From: Tanytarsus gracilentus
Taxonomy: Eukaryota; Arthropoda; Insecta; Diptera; Chironomidae
Reading direction: 5' to 3'
NCBI GenBank assembly: GCA_038502055.1
Contig: JAXRKN010000045.1
Span: forward strand, 4,858,501 to 4,922,500
Length of the DNA: 64,000 bases
Shown: piece by piece, positions 26,301 to 37,145 of the stretch
Numbering within the stretch: position 1 is the first letter of the stretch
How the letters are laid out: each line of letters opens with the position of its first letter
Position numbers and translations under genes: made by a program
The notes under the pieces: model-generated
Database searches by the model: none
The model's input: the letters and a program-made list of their open reading frames with translations, nothing else
Told to the model about the DNA's origin: nothing

Positions 26301-29300
26301 CCTTTGACTCTCACATGCTCAAATGTCTTTGACTTCAGCTGGCGGTTGAGAGAGAAAAGAAAAACAGAGCAATAAAAAAATGGCGAAGGCAACAAGAAAA
26401 AGAAAAATGAAAGAACTTTGTGTTTGTACACATCATCATCATTTGGTTCGGTTAAAGCCAAGTCCTTGAATTCGTTCAACGGCTCTCATTCCCTCTCACT
26501 CTCGCATATTCTTCTCCGTCTACCTCTCTCGCTCTCTTTATATCGTGGCGACTGTTGATATAAATATCGTCGCTATGATCATTCGTTTAACACCTAGGAA
26601 ATGTTGGCAGAAGAAATTCAAAGATGTAGGTCAGAAAAAATATTAAACGCTGTTTTTCCGTTTTATTTACATAGATGTGTTTAATATGTAATTAATTTCT
26701 TAAAAATATGGGTTGTGACGTGATAAGCGAGAAGTAAAATTCGGATTATCAAGAAATTATGAGTAAGAAGGATGATTCATGAATTTAATGATAATGAGCT
26801 CAAAATATTTTCGTTAATTTAAATGAAGAAAATTTACTTTAATCACATGCCATCGAAACTTCTTTAGAAAACATTCCAATGAGTCACGGAATAATTTTTT
26901 TTTCTTCAAACCCCGTTAAATATCGTGACACCTTTTACACGTGTGAAATAGTTAAGTGCATTGTCATGAATTTATAAAATCCTGACAGCCATTATCGACG
27001 CGTGTTTGTTATGAAACTAATTACCCATCACATGTCCTTAATATATACCAAAAAAGAAAATAATTCTTTCGTCATCCACTTACACAATCAATGTGAAAAT
27101 AAAAATTCTATTCGTGCATTGCCACGTGAAGAGAAAAATCACGAATTATTAATAAACTCCACGAGCTTGAGTCATTAAAAAAAGTTTATTTTCTTCAAAC
27201 GGTGAGAAAAATTGCATTTGAGATCATTTCATGGTGACCCATTGAGAAGCAAATGAGAAATAAAATGAATTGAGGTCGCAGGTAAAAGGTGTGATCAGCA
27301 ATAATGAAGCATGTAGAAAAGAAAGCACAAGAGACCTAGAAACACAGATAAATCTATCCGACGTGAATTAATAAAAAGCTCCAACCGTGTGTGTGTGTGA
27401 GAAGAAATGGAGGAAGAGAAAACCGGCCGAATGAGAAAGAGAAGAAGAAGAAGAGGAAAAATTTCTTTGACCTTGTTTCATGAATGGAGTTTTCTCTCAC
27501 TATATACATGCACACGAAAAAAAGCAGCAACAGATTCGAGCATTAGCCAAAACACTGAAATCTGAATCTATGTATAGAGAGAAAGTCTCAAGTTAACGAT
27601 TCATAAAGTCGGAGAGAGGTTTCAAAGTCGAAAAGAAATCTAGAGCACGGTTGGTGAAGAATGACGATAATCAGCATTGAATTGAGGCCTACTTTTTTCT
27701 ATTATTCGTCAAAAGTCGTCGACAAAATTGATTAGATTTTTTTTAAGGAAGTTACATAATAAATTTTATGTGCGTACTGCGTAGAATTTTTATCGTGATA
27801 AATTAGTCAAAGACCTTCGCTCTTGTGCGTCACATGTTTACACTTGAATGATGATTAATTGATGAATATTTGCTTAATTGATTATTAACATTCAAATAGT
27901 TGAAACCCGTTAAGTTTTTATTAAAAATAAAAAACCCCTCGATCGGTGCCTGAAAAGATCTTAAAACTTTTTATTAATACGATTACGGCTCAATTCGCTC
28001 ACGACGACCTGATTAAGTGCTTACGAACGATCATCATGAAAAAGAGATTGAGAACGGAGCTAAAAATATTATATCTCGAAATGTGAGTGGCCTCCAATGC
28101 TAAATTAAGTAATATGTTCTGGGCGCAGACCACACTTGGAGCATTCAGTCATCATCACATGATATTCTTATCGCTCGCACACACTCACATGCCAAGTGTT
28201 ATTGACTTCTTGCGAAAATTTACGAAATTCCCACACCGCCATATCATTGAAACGAAAAATTACGCTATTTGATAACAGCACAAAAATTCAACGTCGTAAT
28301 TTATTTACACGAAAAAAATAACAGCATTTTTTTTGGGCTTCAAAGAGTGAGTGAGAAGATAAAAGAAATGGAGAGATAAATATGGTGTAATGACCGTTAT
28401 GACATTTGCTGGCAGTGATGTCAGATCATGACCACCTCCGCAGTACTTCTTATTTTTCTCACAGTTTAAGAGAAAATCTTGCGGGCTAGAAATTTTTTTT
28501 ATTTCGCATACATAAATCACCCGCTCTGTGTGTGACTGTTTATGTAGAGACGTCGACGCGCAAAAAAATATATAGGTCACTCTCATTCACATTGAATTTT
28601 TATTATCAAAAAAAAATATAACAAGAAGTTTTTTAGAGGCGTAAATGTTTAGTTTATTTTATTTTGTCGTTTTTGCGACACAATTGTTGGCAGAATTAGG
28701 TGGATGTGATGACGGGTGTGATGTCTCGTGGGGGTAATTTAATTTCGCTGAAATTAGAACGAAGAAATTATAAAAAAGTTAATTTGTGCGATTTAAAATA
28801 AATCCAGTAAAATTTGAATTTAAAAAATCCGTTATTTTTAAACGATAAATAACCTTGATTTTTAGGCAATCACCTTGAACACAAAGGTTTCGAGAAAAAC
28901 TTCCTTACAACGTAACACAGAAGAACATTATTTCTTCCAAGAAGTTCCAAACTTACGCAATTTTAGAATTTTGTTTTCACTCGTAAGTGAACAAAATATT
29001 TACTTTGGGGTTATTTCAAAAGGAAAAACAACCTTTATGAGGTTGAGTCGCAATTTCGCAAAATCACCAAAACAATTTGATAAGCGATTAGATCACGTTT
29101 ATTTTTCTTGAGAACCTTAGACGCGTATTTCCGAAAAAAGTATGACGACATTTTCCTTTGTTATTTGTCATAGACACAAAAAATATTGATAGTGAGCAGC
29201 ACAAACAGTAATTGATAAGATAAACTTTTTTATGTGTGTCGAATAAACAACAAGGGCCGCTGTATAAAAGTACCTTGAATTTCGTGAAATCGCGATAATG

Positions 29301-30333
29301 TTACACATAAAAGATGAGGTATTTTTCGAGAAACTAATCTTTTGCCAACTTCTTACCTCGTTTCCGTCATGTCTAAGTCAGCCGCCGTATCGATAGTGAA
29401 AGAAAATTTTCAAGTCCACGTTTTCAAACTGTTTACAAATTAACTGCACGTGGCTTTCCTTATCGAGTAACATTAGTATTATCTTGTCGGCTTGTATATA
29501 AAGAATGTCATGTCCTTCATTTATGAATTTTAAACTTTTTTTACTCACTTACTCATCAATTTATAATTTTAGAAAAATTAGGTTTATTTTTTTGTGCTGT
29601 TTATTTAACTAAACAAAAAGTTTTTTGTGTCACGAGCCTCATCAAAGATTATCACATTATAAATTACGAAATGTTTGAACAATATTGTTTTTGAAATGAG
29701 ATTGCTAAAAAATAAGTCGGCATGAGGATTTTTTATCGGAATAATGGACTTGTAAAATGACGCGAGATTTGTTTTTAAAATAAGTATTTTTTTTGACAAT
29801 CTTTGTTTTTTTCATAAATTGAATTAAGAGTTAATACATATTTAAGAGCAATTAAGCTTGATAAATATTTTTGTTATTCATTCAAAATAATTGTAAAAAA
29901 TTTCGAGTGCCTTCAAAGAAATATTTATTTATTTTTCTGTCCTGACCATAATTGCATAAAATGTTAAGTGTCATAAAAACATGCAAGGAGTTCCGAGAAA
30001 ATGAAAAAAAAAGCTATGCGTACACAATTGTTTCGGGCTATCAGCTTCTTCTATTTTGTTCCATCCTTTTAAAAAAAAGAAATAACAGTAAGGCGCAATA
30101 AACGAAAAAAAGTTTATATTTCAGAGTGAGAACATTCACTTTCAGTTTTCGACTGAATTTCAATCAGTTCTGACGTTAGTAAAATTCTGCACAAATTTAA
30201 TCAATTATTAGAAAAATAAATAAATCAAGTGACGCAACCAGAAAACTTAATAATAGTTTCGTTCGGTAATAACGAATAACGTGATGATGATGTTTTCTCC
30301 ATAGTAATGTAAATATTTTCAAACACATTCTAT

Positions 30334-31725
30334 CACGTGTACCTGGGCTTCCGTACTGAAGGTCAAACTATTTAAATTTTGTCACCTCCGAAATAAATAA
30401 AAAAGAAACTTTTTCAATGAAATTGAAGATAATGAAAAATTCGTTTCTTATGTAAAGTATTCTCGAGTGCGATTGAATAATATAATAACATATATCCTAA
30501 GCTTACGATTAGCACGCGCGAGCTCAATTATAATCGTTGCAAATGCACATTTCCAAGTTTCTCTCCATGTGACTCAGCCGTGTAATGATATTATTGAACT
30601 TGTGCACCGCTTTTCATAACACAGAAATTTTTTTACGTCAGAAAAAAATTCGTTTGAAGCAACAATTTCTTTTTGTTTTTTTTCGGGTGAGAATGAGGGC
30701 GGAAAATTCGAGAGAGTGAGGAGAAAATCAAGTTCACGTGTTTTGCTCACAAGGCTCGAGTAGAAAAAATTGTTCATGGAGCGTTTTTGTGTGTGTGGCA
30801 TGTACAAAAATCCTCAAATGTCGCTTTTACATTTTTCTCCACACGCGCGCAATCAATTTTTTAGAGTGAGAACAATTTCACTTATATATGACCGATAAGC
30901 AGTCATTACAACCCTATATGTGTCTGTACGAAACGCGCGGTGTAAATATTTGCTTTAAATTCAGTCAAGGTGATTACAAAGAAAAAAGCTCTTTTATTTT
31001 CAGAGGGGAATTTCAGAGCTTTTATTGGAGCGTTGATAAGAGAAGCCACTTGTAGATTATTCATTAAGTACTGGGTGGAATGACCTTCGTCGATTAGATC
31101 GAGCCTCTTATTTTTCGCATTAATCATGGACAGTCCTGAACTTATAAAGTTCAAACAAATAAAATTTAAATACTTTAATTTTTTTAGGATTCGAACCTTA
31201 ATTTTTTAGATTTTAAATTAAATATTTTTAAGTTTTAAAAATTTATTTAATATTTTAGTGTCAACAATTTTTCAAATTTTAACAGAAAATTGAATAAAAT
31301 AATTTTTCTTCTTACACAACATCAATCAATATCATACGAGTCAAATCACGTTGCAACTGTGATTCAGATTTATCATCGTTACATTATCTCACCCTCAACT
31401 TTTTCAATTTGATTTTTTCGCTCTCATTTTCCGATCAAATTAAACTTTCATCGACTTCTCCTTATTACGCTCATAGTCGTATGTTTCCACCCACAAAAAC
31501 GTGGATTTGGAAACGTGAAGAACGTGAAAATGTTGCCTTATGCAAGCTCCTTCTGACTCTCTGCCGTATGTATTGTGATTAAACTCATTTTCATTGTTAT
31601 AAAACACTCGGTTGGCCTCTCGAATGTCATTACTGCCGTCCTTATAAGCGGTCGACGGCAAATTCGAAACCTTGAATAGTGTTAATGTCAACTCGGGTCC
31701 AAAAAAAATAAATTCCAAACACGTG
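30334..31725. promoter_or_regulatory. Proximal vrille E-boxes
   Basis: Three CACGTG sites (30334-30339, 30735-30740, 31720-31725) lie within 1.6 kb of the first coding exon of vrille. A D-box-like TTATGTAA at 30448-30455 sits between the first two. These could belong to a proximal promoter or an intronic enhancer. No clear core promoter was identified beside them. Confidence 0.4.
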
Positions 31726-31917
31726 ACGGCACATTTTTAGCTTTAATTACTAACCTAATCAATTAACACCATTTTTGTGATAAATTAGAACTAACAAAAT
31801 TTTTCTTCTTTTCATTTTCTTTGCAGAAATGTTCAACAAATTCATGTCGATTGAATTTTGTGTCTTTGCATAAACAATTAGCTGGAAAAGAGAAAAATCT
31901 GTCAGAAAAAAATTGTG

Positions 31918-33939
31918 ATGGTGACTGAGTTTCATCATCATCGTCAAGAAAGTGGATCACCGGTTGGTGGTGGAAGTTTAAATCGATCTATCGACTCGAA
32001 TCGTCATTTGGGAAGCAACGGTAAGTTTAGCGAAAAAAATTTATAATAAAATTTGTATTGATGAAATAAATTTTTCACTCTAGATTCTTTAATGCTGAGA
32101 TCATCCTCAATGAGTCCAACAATGATGAGCATAAATAATGATGACGATCATTATCAAAATGAAATGTCAATGGAATATGACATGGCAACGGGACAGATGA
32201 AGAGAAAAGACATTTTCACAACGCGCAAGCAGCGCGAATTCATCCCCGACTCAAAGAAGGACGACAGCTACTGGGATAGGCGTCGTCGCAATAATGAGGC
32301 GGCCAAGAGGTCACGAGAGAAGCGACGATTCAACGATATGGTCTTGGAGCAGCGCGTTATTGAATTGACAAAAGAAAATCACGTCCTCAAAGCACAATTA
32401 GATGCCATTAAAGACAAATACAATATCAGTGGAGAGAATTTAGTGAGCGTTGACCAAATCCTTGCCACCCTTCCAACAAGCGAGCAAGTTCTGAGTTTTT
32501 CAAAGCGCGTTAAAACAAACGGCATGCCGTCAAATAGCTCAAACGGAGGAGTCTCTCCATACGACACGCCACAAAGATTCACCGAGACACCCAAAACGCC
32601 GAGCTATGTCGGCGCTCCGCAAATGCATCCCGTTGAAAATCTTCAGATTCCAAATCAAATGGTTTATAGTCGACAGAATGCAAACAGTCCGTTCGACAAT
32701 GAGGACTCATCGCCGGGTGTCTTAGCACCTCAGGCCGTTCCAATTATTCGTGTCTCGCCCAATCCACACTCAGCACCTGCACAACAGCAAACACAATCGC
32801 AACAAGTTCCTTCAACTCCAGTGATTACATCCTTGTTCAAGCCATTGCACTCGACCACACAACCACAACAACAACAGACACCACAAACAGCTGCAGTCGC
32901 TCGACAGCCTTCACCTCAGCAACAGCCGCATCATCAACCTCACGACTTACACAAATTCATTTTGATGAATAAAAATGGCGAGTCACTTACGAATCTGGTC
33001 GTCGATAAGGATAAACTTGCGGCTAAGCAAACGACAGCAGGTCCCGTGATTAATGTGATTAGTAATGAGAAAATGGTCATTGACGATGAGCCGAGTGTGA
33101 TTGCAAAGCCGCCACGCTCCGAGACCGTTTTTCCACACATTCAATTGACAAAGTTCTTGACTAGTTCGTCAGTTAAAGGCAGTTACATGCCGCATCATCC
33201 ATACAATATGCATCATGTCGCACCGCCACACCATCGACATCATCATCCACATCACATTCATCACCATGAGTTGGAGACGTCGAGCGTATTGAATTTGTCG
33301 CGTCGCACCGTCAGCAATGGCAGTGGCAGTGATATTGGAAATGATAATGAGGTTGAGCATTTCGGTACAAACGAGTATTACAATGATTTCGCCAACAATG
33401 GTGGTGGCAGCAATGGAAATCAGAGCGATCGAAGCAGCACCGTCGATGAGGGCGAACACGATCACGAAATTGAGCACACTTCAAATGGAAGTGCTGTCAG
33501 TAACATCTCAAATGACCACAATAACTGTTTGCCATTGAAACTTCGTCACAAGACACATTTTTTGGGCGAGAAGGAATCAGCCGCAACGGCACTGCTTGCA
33601 TTGCACAATATTAAGCAAGAGCCAAGCGCAACCTCACACTCACCCGTATGGGATGATCAGAACTCATCGGATGAACGTGATTCGGGTATTAGCGTTGAGC
33701 ATCGTGAAGTAAATCCAGCCGACTGGTCAAATCTTCAGCGCAAAATTATCGTTAATGCAGCAGCAGCTCCTGAAAATTTCGAACAGTTCAATACGCTCCT
33801 CGTTAGCGATCAACGTGCGGCAGCTGATAATAATATTCACTTGAAGTCGCACCTCGCTCGTCTTGAGTCGGAAATTCACACAATTAAGAACATGATGATC
33901 CTTAATTCAAATGGAAATAGTGCACCAATTAATGCATAG
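31918..33939 (+). CDS. vri: Vrille, PAR/NFIL3-type bZIP clock repressor
   Basis: Exons 31918-32020 and 32084-33939 join in frame across a 63-nt GT-AG intron to about 652 residues. The first exon is preceded by a TTTGCAG acceptor (31827 onward) and an in-frame TAG, fixing the start at MVTEFHHH. The bZIP lies at residues 95-150: basic region DRRRRNNEAAKRSREKRR, then heptad leucines through VIELTKENHVLKAQLDAI, followed by the NFIL3/vrille extension SGENLVSV and LPTSEQVLS. VRI binds D-boxes and represses Clock transcription, and also acts in growth and tracheal development. The middle is low-complexity: Gln/Pro-rich near 220-280, and a His-rich run (HHRHHHPHHIHHHE) near 380. The C-terminus has a short heptad helix (LARLESEIHTIKNMM). 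AATAAA is at 34357-34362. The many upstream E-boxes fit CLK/CYC control. Confidence 0.95.
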
Positions 33940-34730
33940 AGAAATTAATTTTTAAAATTTTATACGTGAATGTCGCTCTAAGAGTGACAGAAAATTTAAT
34001 TAAATTTTTTAAATGTGACCAAGTTACATTTCATGATTCAATTAACGAGAAAGCTCGAAATGAATTTTAATGGCAAAACTTTTATTATTTAATGAAAAGT
34101 TTCTAAAACATCCTTGCTGTGATTTTGAGGAAAATTTAATTTAAAGACATTTAAATTTCTCTCAAAATCACCGCAAGTACCTCAAATTAATGACTAAGAA
34201 AAATGAACTGGAAATTTATATTATGTGTAAAGGAAAAATTTTTAGATCTTGTACATTTTTTAATGATAAACACAGAAAGGATCCAATTTTTAAGGAACGA
34301 AATGCACTTTTTAAATGCATGAGATAAGAGTTAAGAAAAAAATATTTTATTTATTGAATAAACTTTTTCCCAAAATCTATTTTCACTATCATTATTAAAA
34401 TATACTATCATCATGTATATCACCTCTTATTACTGACTTTTTAAGGACATTACAATTTATTGTTTTTTAAAAATGATGATATAAAAAAATTATTGTTCTA
34501 AGCTGGAAATGTTTTTATGATAAGACGGAAAGAGATACGAAAAAAAATATTTTTTAAGGTTATGTTCAAATGGAAACACACAGTGCGTTTACAGTATCAA
34601 TATTATTTAATTAAAAACTTGTAGTTTTATTACGAAAGATATAAATTGCGTTTTTATTTTCACTTCTCAGATTTCAGCAAAAAATAAATAAATAAATTAT
34701 CAGCAAGATGTGAGGACGAAAATAATATAA
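33940..34730 (+). other. vrille 3' UTR and following DNA
   Basis: AT-rich 3' untranslated sequence with a canonical AATAAA at 34357-34362. No further gene is seen before the repeat that starts near 34731. Confidence 0.6.
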
Positions 34731-35108
34731 AACAAGATGGGTCTGCAAACGGCGTTGCCATTTCCAATAGCTCCGCAAAGATTAGTACTTTTGGTTAATC
34801 ATGAAGGACATCCTTAAAATTCTTTTTGAAATGGAATTAGTGGCACTCCTGCCGAAATTAGGACATTTAAAAAGTATGTAATGTTTGTGAATGAGGTTAA
34901 GATGAGATGTTTGAAGGATGGGGATTTGGCGGACGGAGGAAATCAAAAAAAAAATAAGAATATAAGATATTAAAAAAAATGTGGGATTCCTGGCCGACCA
35001 TGATGGAATTCTAAAAATAATGTAATCATTATAAAAAGATTGAAATAATAACAATAAAAAAAAAAAAAAAAAACCCAGGGAGGGGGGGGAAAAAAAAATA
35101 ACAACAAG

Positions 35109-35163
<55 letters not shown>

Positions 35164-35181
35164 TATAGCGGAGCTATAATT
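34731..35181 (+). mobile_element. Decayed copy of a dispersed repeat (same family as 56087-56868)
   Basis: It opens AAAACAAGATGGGTCTGCAA, shares the next 30 bases (to AATAGCTCCGCA) with the copy at 56.1 kb, and ends with the same ATTAATATATAGCGGAGCTA. Inside are only fragments of the longer copy, such as TTAGTGGCACTCCTG and CCTGGCCGACCATGATGGA. The last part is replaced by an A-rich tract with an internal G-run (35053-35157). There is no coding capacity. Confidence 0.7.
35053..35157. repeat. Poly-A tract interrupted by a G-run
   Basis: Two long A-runs, one of about 50 bases, flank CCCAGGGAGGGGGGGG. It lies inside the decayed repeat copy. Homopolymers of this length are prone to length error in sequencing and assembly. 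Confidence 0.85.
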
Positions 35182-35346
35182 TAAGTCGCAATACACAAAA
35201 GTGTCGTAAGAATTTTTTTTTCAGATGATCATCAACGAGTCGTTGTGATCGTTAAACTAAATTTAAGATTTTTATTTTCAGTTTGTGTACTTTTTGTAGG
35301 GCAGTGAAATTCTTAACGACGAAAGTGGAAAAAAAATACTTTGTCC

Positions 35347-35400
35347 TTCACAAGTAGTATCTTCAGATTTCAGATTTGCCTTTTCATGTTATGAGACTCA
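35347..35400 (-). pseudogene. Broken inverted partial copy of the adjacent tRNA
   Basis: Read on the minus strand this contains GAGTCTCATAACATGAAAA, then AAATCTGAAGAT. These match the anticodon loop, intron start and anticodon 3' stem of the tRNA candidate at 35474-35574, in the opposite orientation and about 100 bp away. The D-arm, a good T-arm and the acceptor stem are missing. It could pair with the tRNA to form a large cruciform or hairpin. Confidence 0.6.
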
Positions 35401-35473
35401 CTATTTTAGATAAAAATTCTAACGATTTAGGTTTAGAATGTATTTTTGCCAATCACCAAACATCTAAAAATTT

Positions 35474-35574
35474 GTCTTGGTGGCTTAGCATGGTAAAGCG
35501 TCAGTCTCATAACATGAAATGCACTACTACTGCTAGAAATCTGAAGATCGAGGGTTCGAGTCCCTCTCAGGACA
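35474..35574 (+). tRNA. tRNA-Met (CAT) with a 27-nt intron
   Basis: The sequence folds as a tRNA. The acceptor stem GTCTTGG pairs with TCAGGAC (including G-U pairs), discriminator A at 35574; the D-stem is GCTT/AAGC; the T-arm is GAGGG-TTCGAGT-CCCTC. The anticodon arm is TCAGT-CTCATAA-TCTGA, the classic eukaryotic elongator tRNA-Met arm with anticodon CAT at 35508-35510. A 27-nt insertion (35512-35538) sits between positions 37 and 38, the canonical tRNA intron site. A-box (TGGCTTAGCATGG) and B-box (GGTTCGAGTCC) are good, and a T-run follows at about 35584. Elongator tRNA-Met genes are usually intronless, and the acceptor and D-arm differ from the usual gene. It may therefore be an unusual functional gene or a tRNA-derived repeat. 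Confidence 0.65.
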
Positions 35575-35897
35575 AGTGATATCTTTTTTGCTTTTTTTCA
35601 TGAAAATCTTCATTTTCCTTTTAAAGTTTCGAAGTTTTAATTTATTTTTTCATAAAAATATAATTTGAGAACATGCCCTGATTTCGAATTCTCACAAAAG
35701 CATCTTCATTCTTTTTTGCTATCTAAAAATTTTTTTAAATTCAGTGAAAATCTTTTAAACGAGGTAGAGTAAAATATTTTTTCATTTGCTAGATTGTTTC
35801 AAAAAATTTAATTTAGTCTCGAAATATTAAAAATTTGTGGTTAAAATTAATTTATTAAACTCAAAATAATAATTTATTTTCTAAATAAATAAATAAA

Positions 35898-36887
35898 TCA
35901 TACAATTTTTATAACTTCATTTGGTAATCCTTCAATCACAATACTTTTATTTTTCAACCCGCGACTTCCACAAATTCCTCCATCTTCGGGCAGGATGAAA
36001 GTCTCATTCGGATGGTAAGCGGGTTGTTTAAATTCATTTAAGTTGCTATTACTATCACTCAGGTGCTTCAGCGAAAATAAACCGAGATTTTTAGTTTTCC
36101 CATGTCTCGCAAAAACGTGAAACTAAAATTAGAAAGCGAAATTATTTCTTTTTGACGTGACCCAAATGAATTTTAAAATCACTTCCTTACATCATTAGAA
36201 TCATCGATGAGATAACCCACGATGAGCGCCCAATGTGCTTTGTGGCCATTCTCACGGGTGGGTTCATGATTTCGCTTGTCAGCATCATAAGGAACAAGGA
36301 GCATGCAATGTTGTTTAAGTTTCTCTCTAATAAATTCAGACTCAAGATGTCCATCGTAGATATAAGCGCGCACTCTGTCAGGTGTGTGTATGTTCGCTAA
36401 TTTTAGACTGTCTATTAGCATTTGATGCAGCCATGCGGCACTGAACATTTCGCCGTTATTCGAAAATTTTAGCGCCATCGCTTTTTTAAGTAAATCAGTG
36501 ACGGTCGGAGTTCCCCCTAAGCACATACTCAAAGCTGTCAATCCACAGGTTGGCCCTTAAAAAAATGTTCCATTTTTAGATTATTTTTCTTTCATCGACT
36601 CTCATTTTCAAGTTCAACTTTCAATTTTCTCTACCTGTTTGTAGTAAAAGTGGTTCAACTTTCAAGTACGTGCACTCTCGCGGCGAGGAGTTGACGCATG
36701 TCCTGGCAAAGTAGCACGAACATTGTACGGAATAGTCAGGAAAAGCCCAAACAACCAGTGATTGGATGATTAAGCTGCTGCTGTTGTTTTTTTTATTATT
36801 ATTATTTTTATCTATGGAATTTCTATGCTTTAAAATGTTTATTGCTGTTGAAATTGGAAGTGGAGGTGGAGGAGGGACTGTTGGCAT
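35898..36887 (-). CDS. Actin maturation protease (ACTMAP, formerly UPF0692)
   Basis: Three minus-strand exons (36887-36635, 36555-36191, 36122-35898) join in phase to about 280 residues. ACTMAP is a cysteine protease that removes the N-terminal residue(s) of actin after translation. The N-terminus has the family's polyproline run (VPPPPPLPIS), a profilin/actin-type ligand. The catalytic Cys lies in TGPTCGLTALSMCLGG, split across the first intron, and the His in KAHWALIVGYL. The C-terminal exon reads FHVFARHGKTKNLGLFSL, then SDSNSNL, as in family members, and ends at TGA. Introns are short with GT-AG ends (GTAGAG, GTAAGG donors). A minus-strand AATAAA (TTTATT at 35875-35880 on +) follows the stop. 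The gene is convergent with vrille. Confidence 0.88.
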
Positions 36888-37070
36888 TTTGGTGATGCAC
36901 TAAAATTAATTATAAACTAATGTCAACTATTAATTTTTCTAAGTTTTCTCTACGACTGCTAAAATCATCGCGACTACTTAAAGACTTTATAACAAATTTT
37001 AGATTGTTATAAAAAGTGATTTTAAATTTTTACAATTGCCGTTAGGATTTTGGATCTGAATGAAAATTAT
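36888..37070. other. Upstream region of the ACTMAP gene
   Basis: About 180 bp lie between the ACTMAP start codon and the next insertion. I found no clear TATA box or initiator on the minus strand. The original upstream DNA is interrupted by the insertion that begins at about 37094. Confidence 0.4.
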
Positions 37071-37090
37071 TGTTTTTTGAGGTTAATTAA

Positions 37091-37145
<55 letters not shown>

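Larger units (their letters stand above)
7753..31826. other. 24 kb gene-poor region, probable vrille 5' regulatory/intronic territory
   Basis: After the Slbp 3' UTR no coding exon can be supported up to 31826. The frames present are short and of low complexity, with CT/GA and CA runs. CACGTG occurs 13 times: 9410, 9623, 10796, 10809, 13952, 17355, 24394, 26938, 27123, 29447, 30334, 30735 and 31720 (first base of each). The first annotated vrille exon begins with a splice acceptor at 31827, so at least one 5' non-coding exon and its promoter must lie upstream. A strong donor (AATGTAAGTAC, GT at about 25424) is one possible end of such an exon, and GGTAAGTC at about 8681 is another; neither is certain. 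Confidence 0.5.

Noticed and set aside
26557..26600. TATAAATA near 26560 as a possible vrille promoter
   Set aside because: No initiator at the right distance and no usable donor downstream; TATA-like strings are frequent here.
27220..27241. TGAGATCATTT resembling the 5' end of the bantam microRNA
   Set aside because: The match stops after 11 bases and no precursor hairpin is evident.
8640..30455. D-box-like TTATGTAA/TTACATAA sites upstream of vrille as a cluster
   Set aside because: About five copies in 23.5 kb is close to the number expected by chance at this base composition. Only the composite at 13952 was kept.
32940..33477. Minus-strand open frames inside the vrille exon
   Set aside because: They are antisense shadows of the His/Asn-rich vrille coding sequence.
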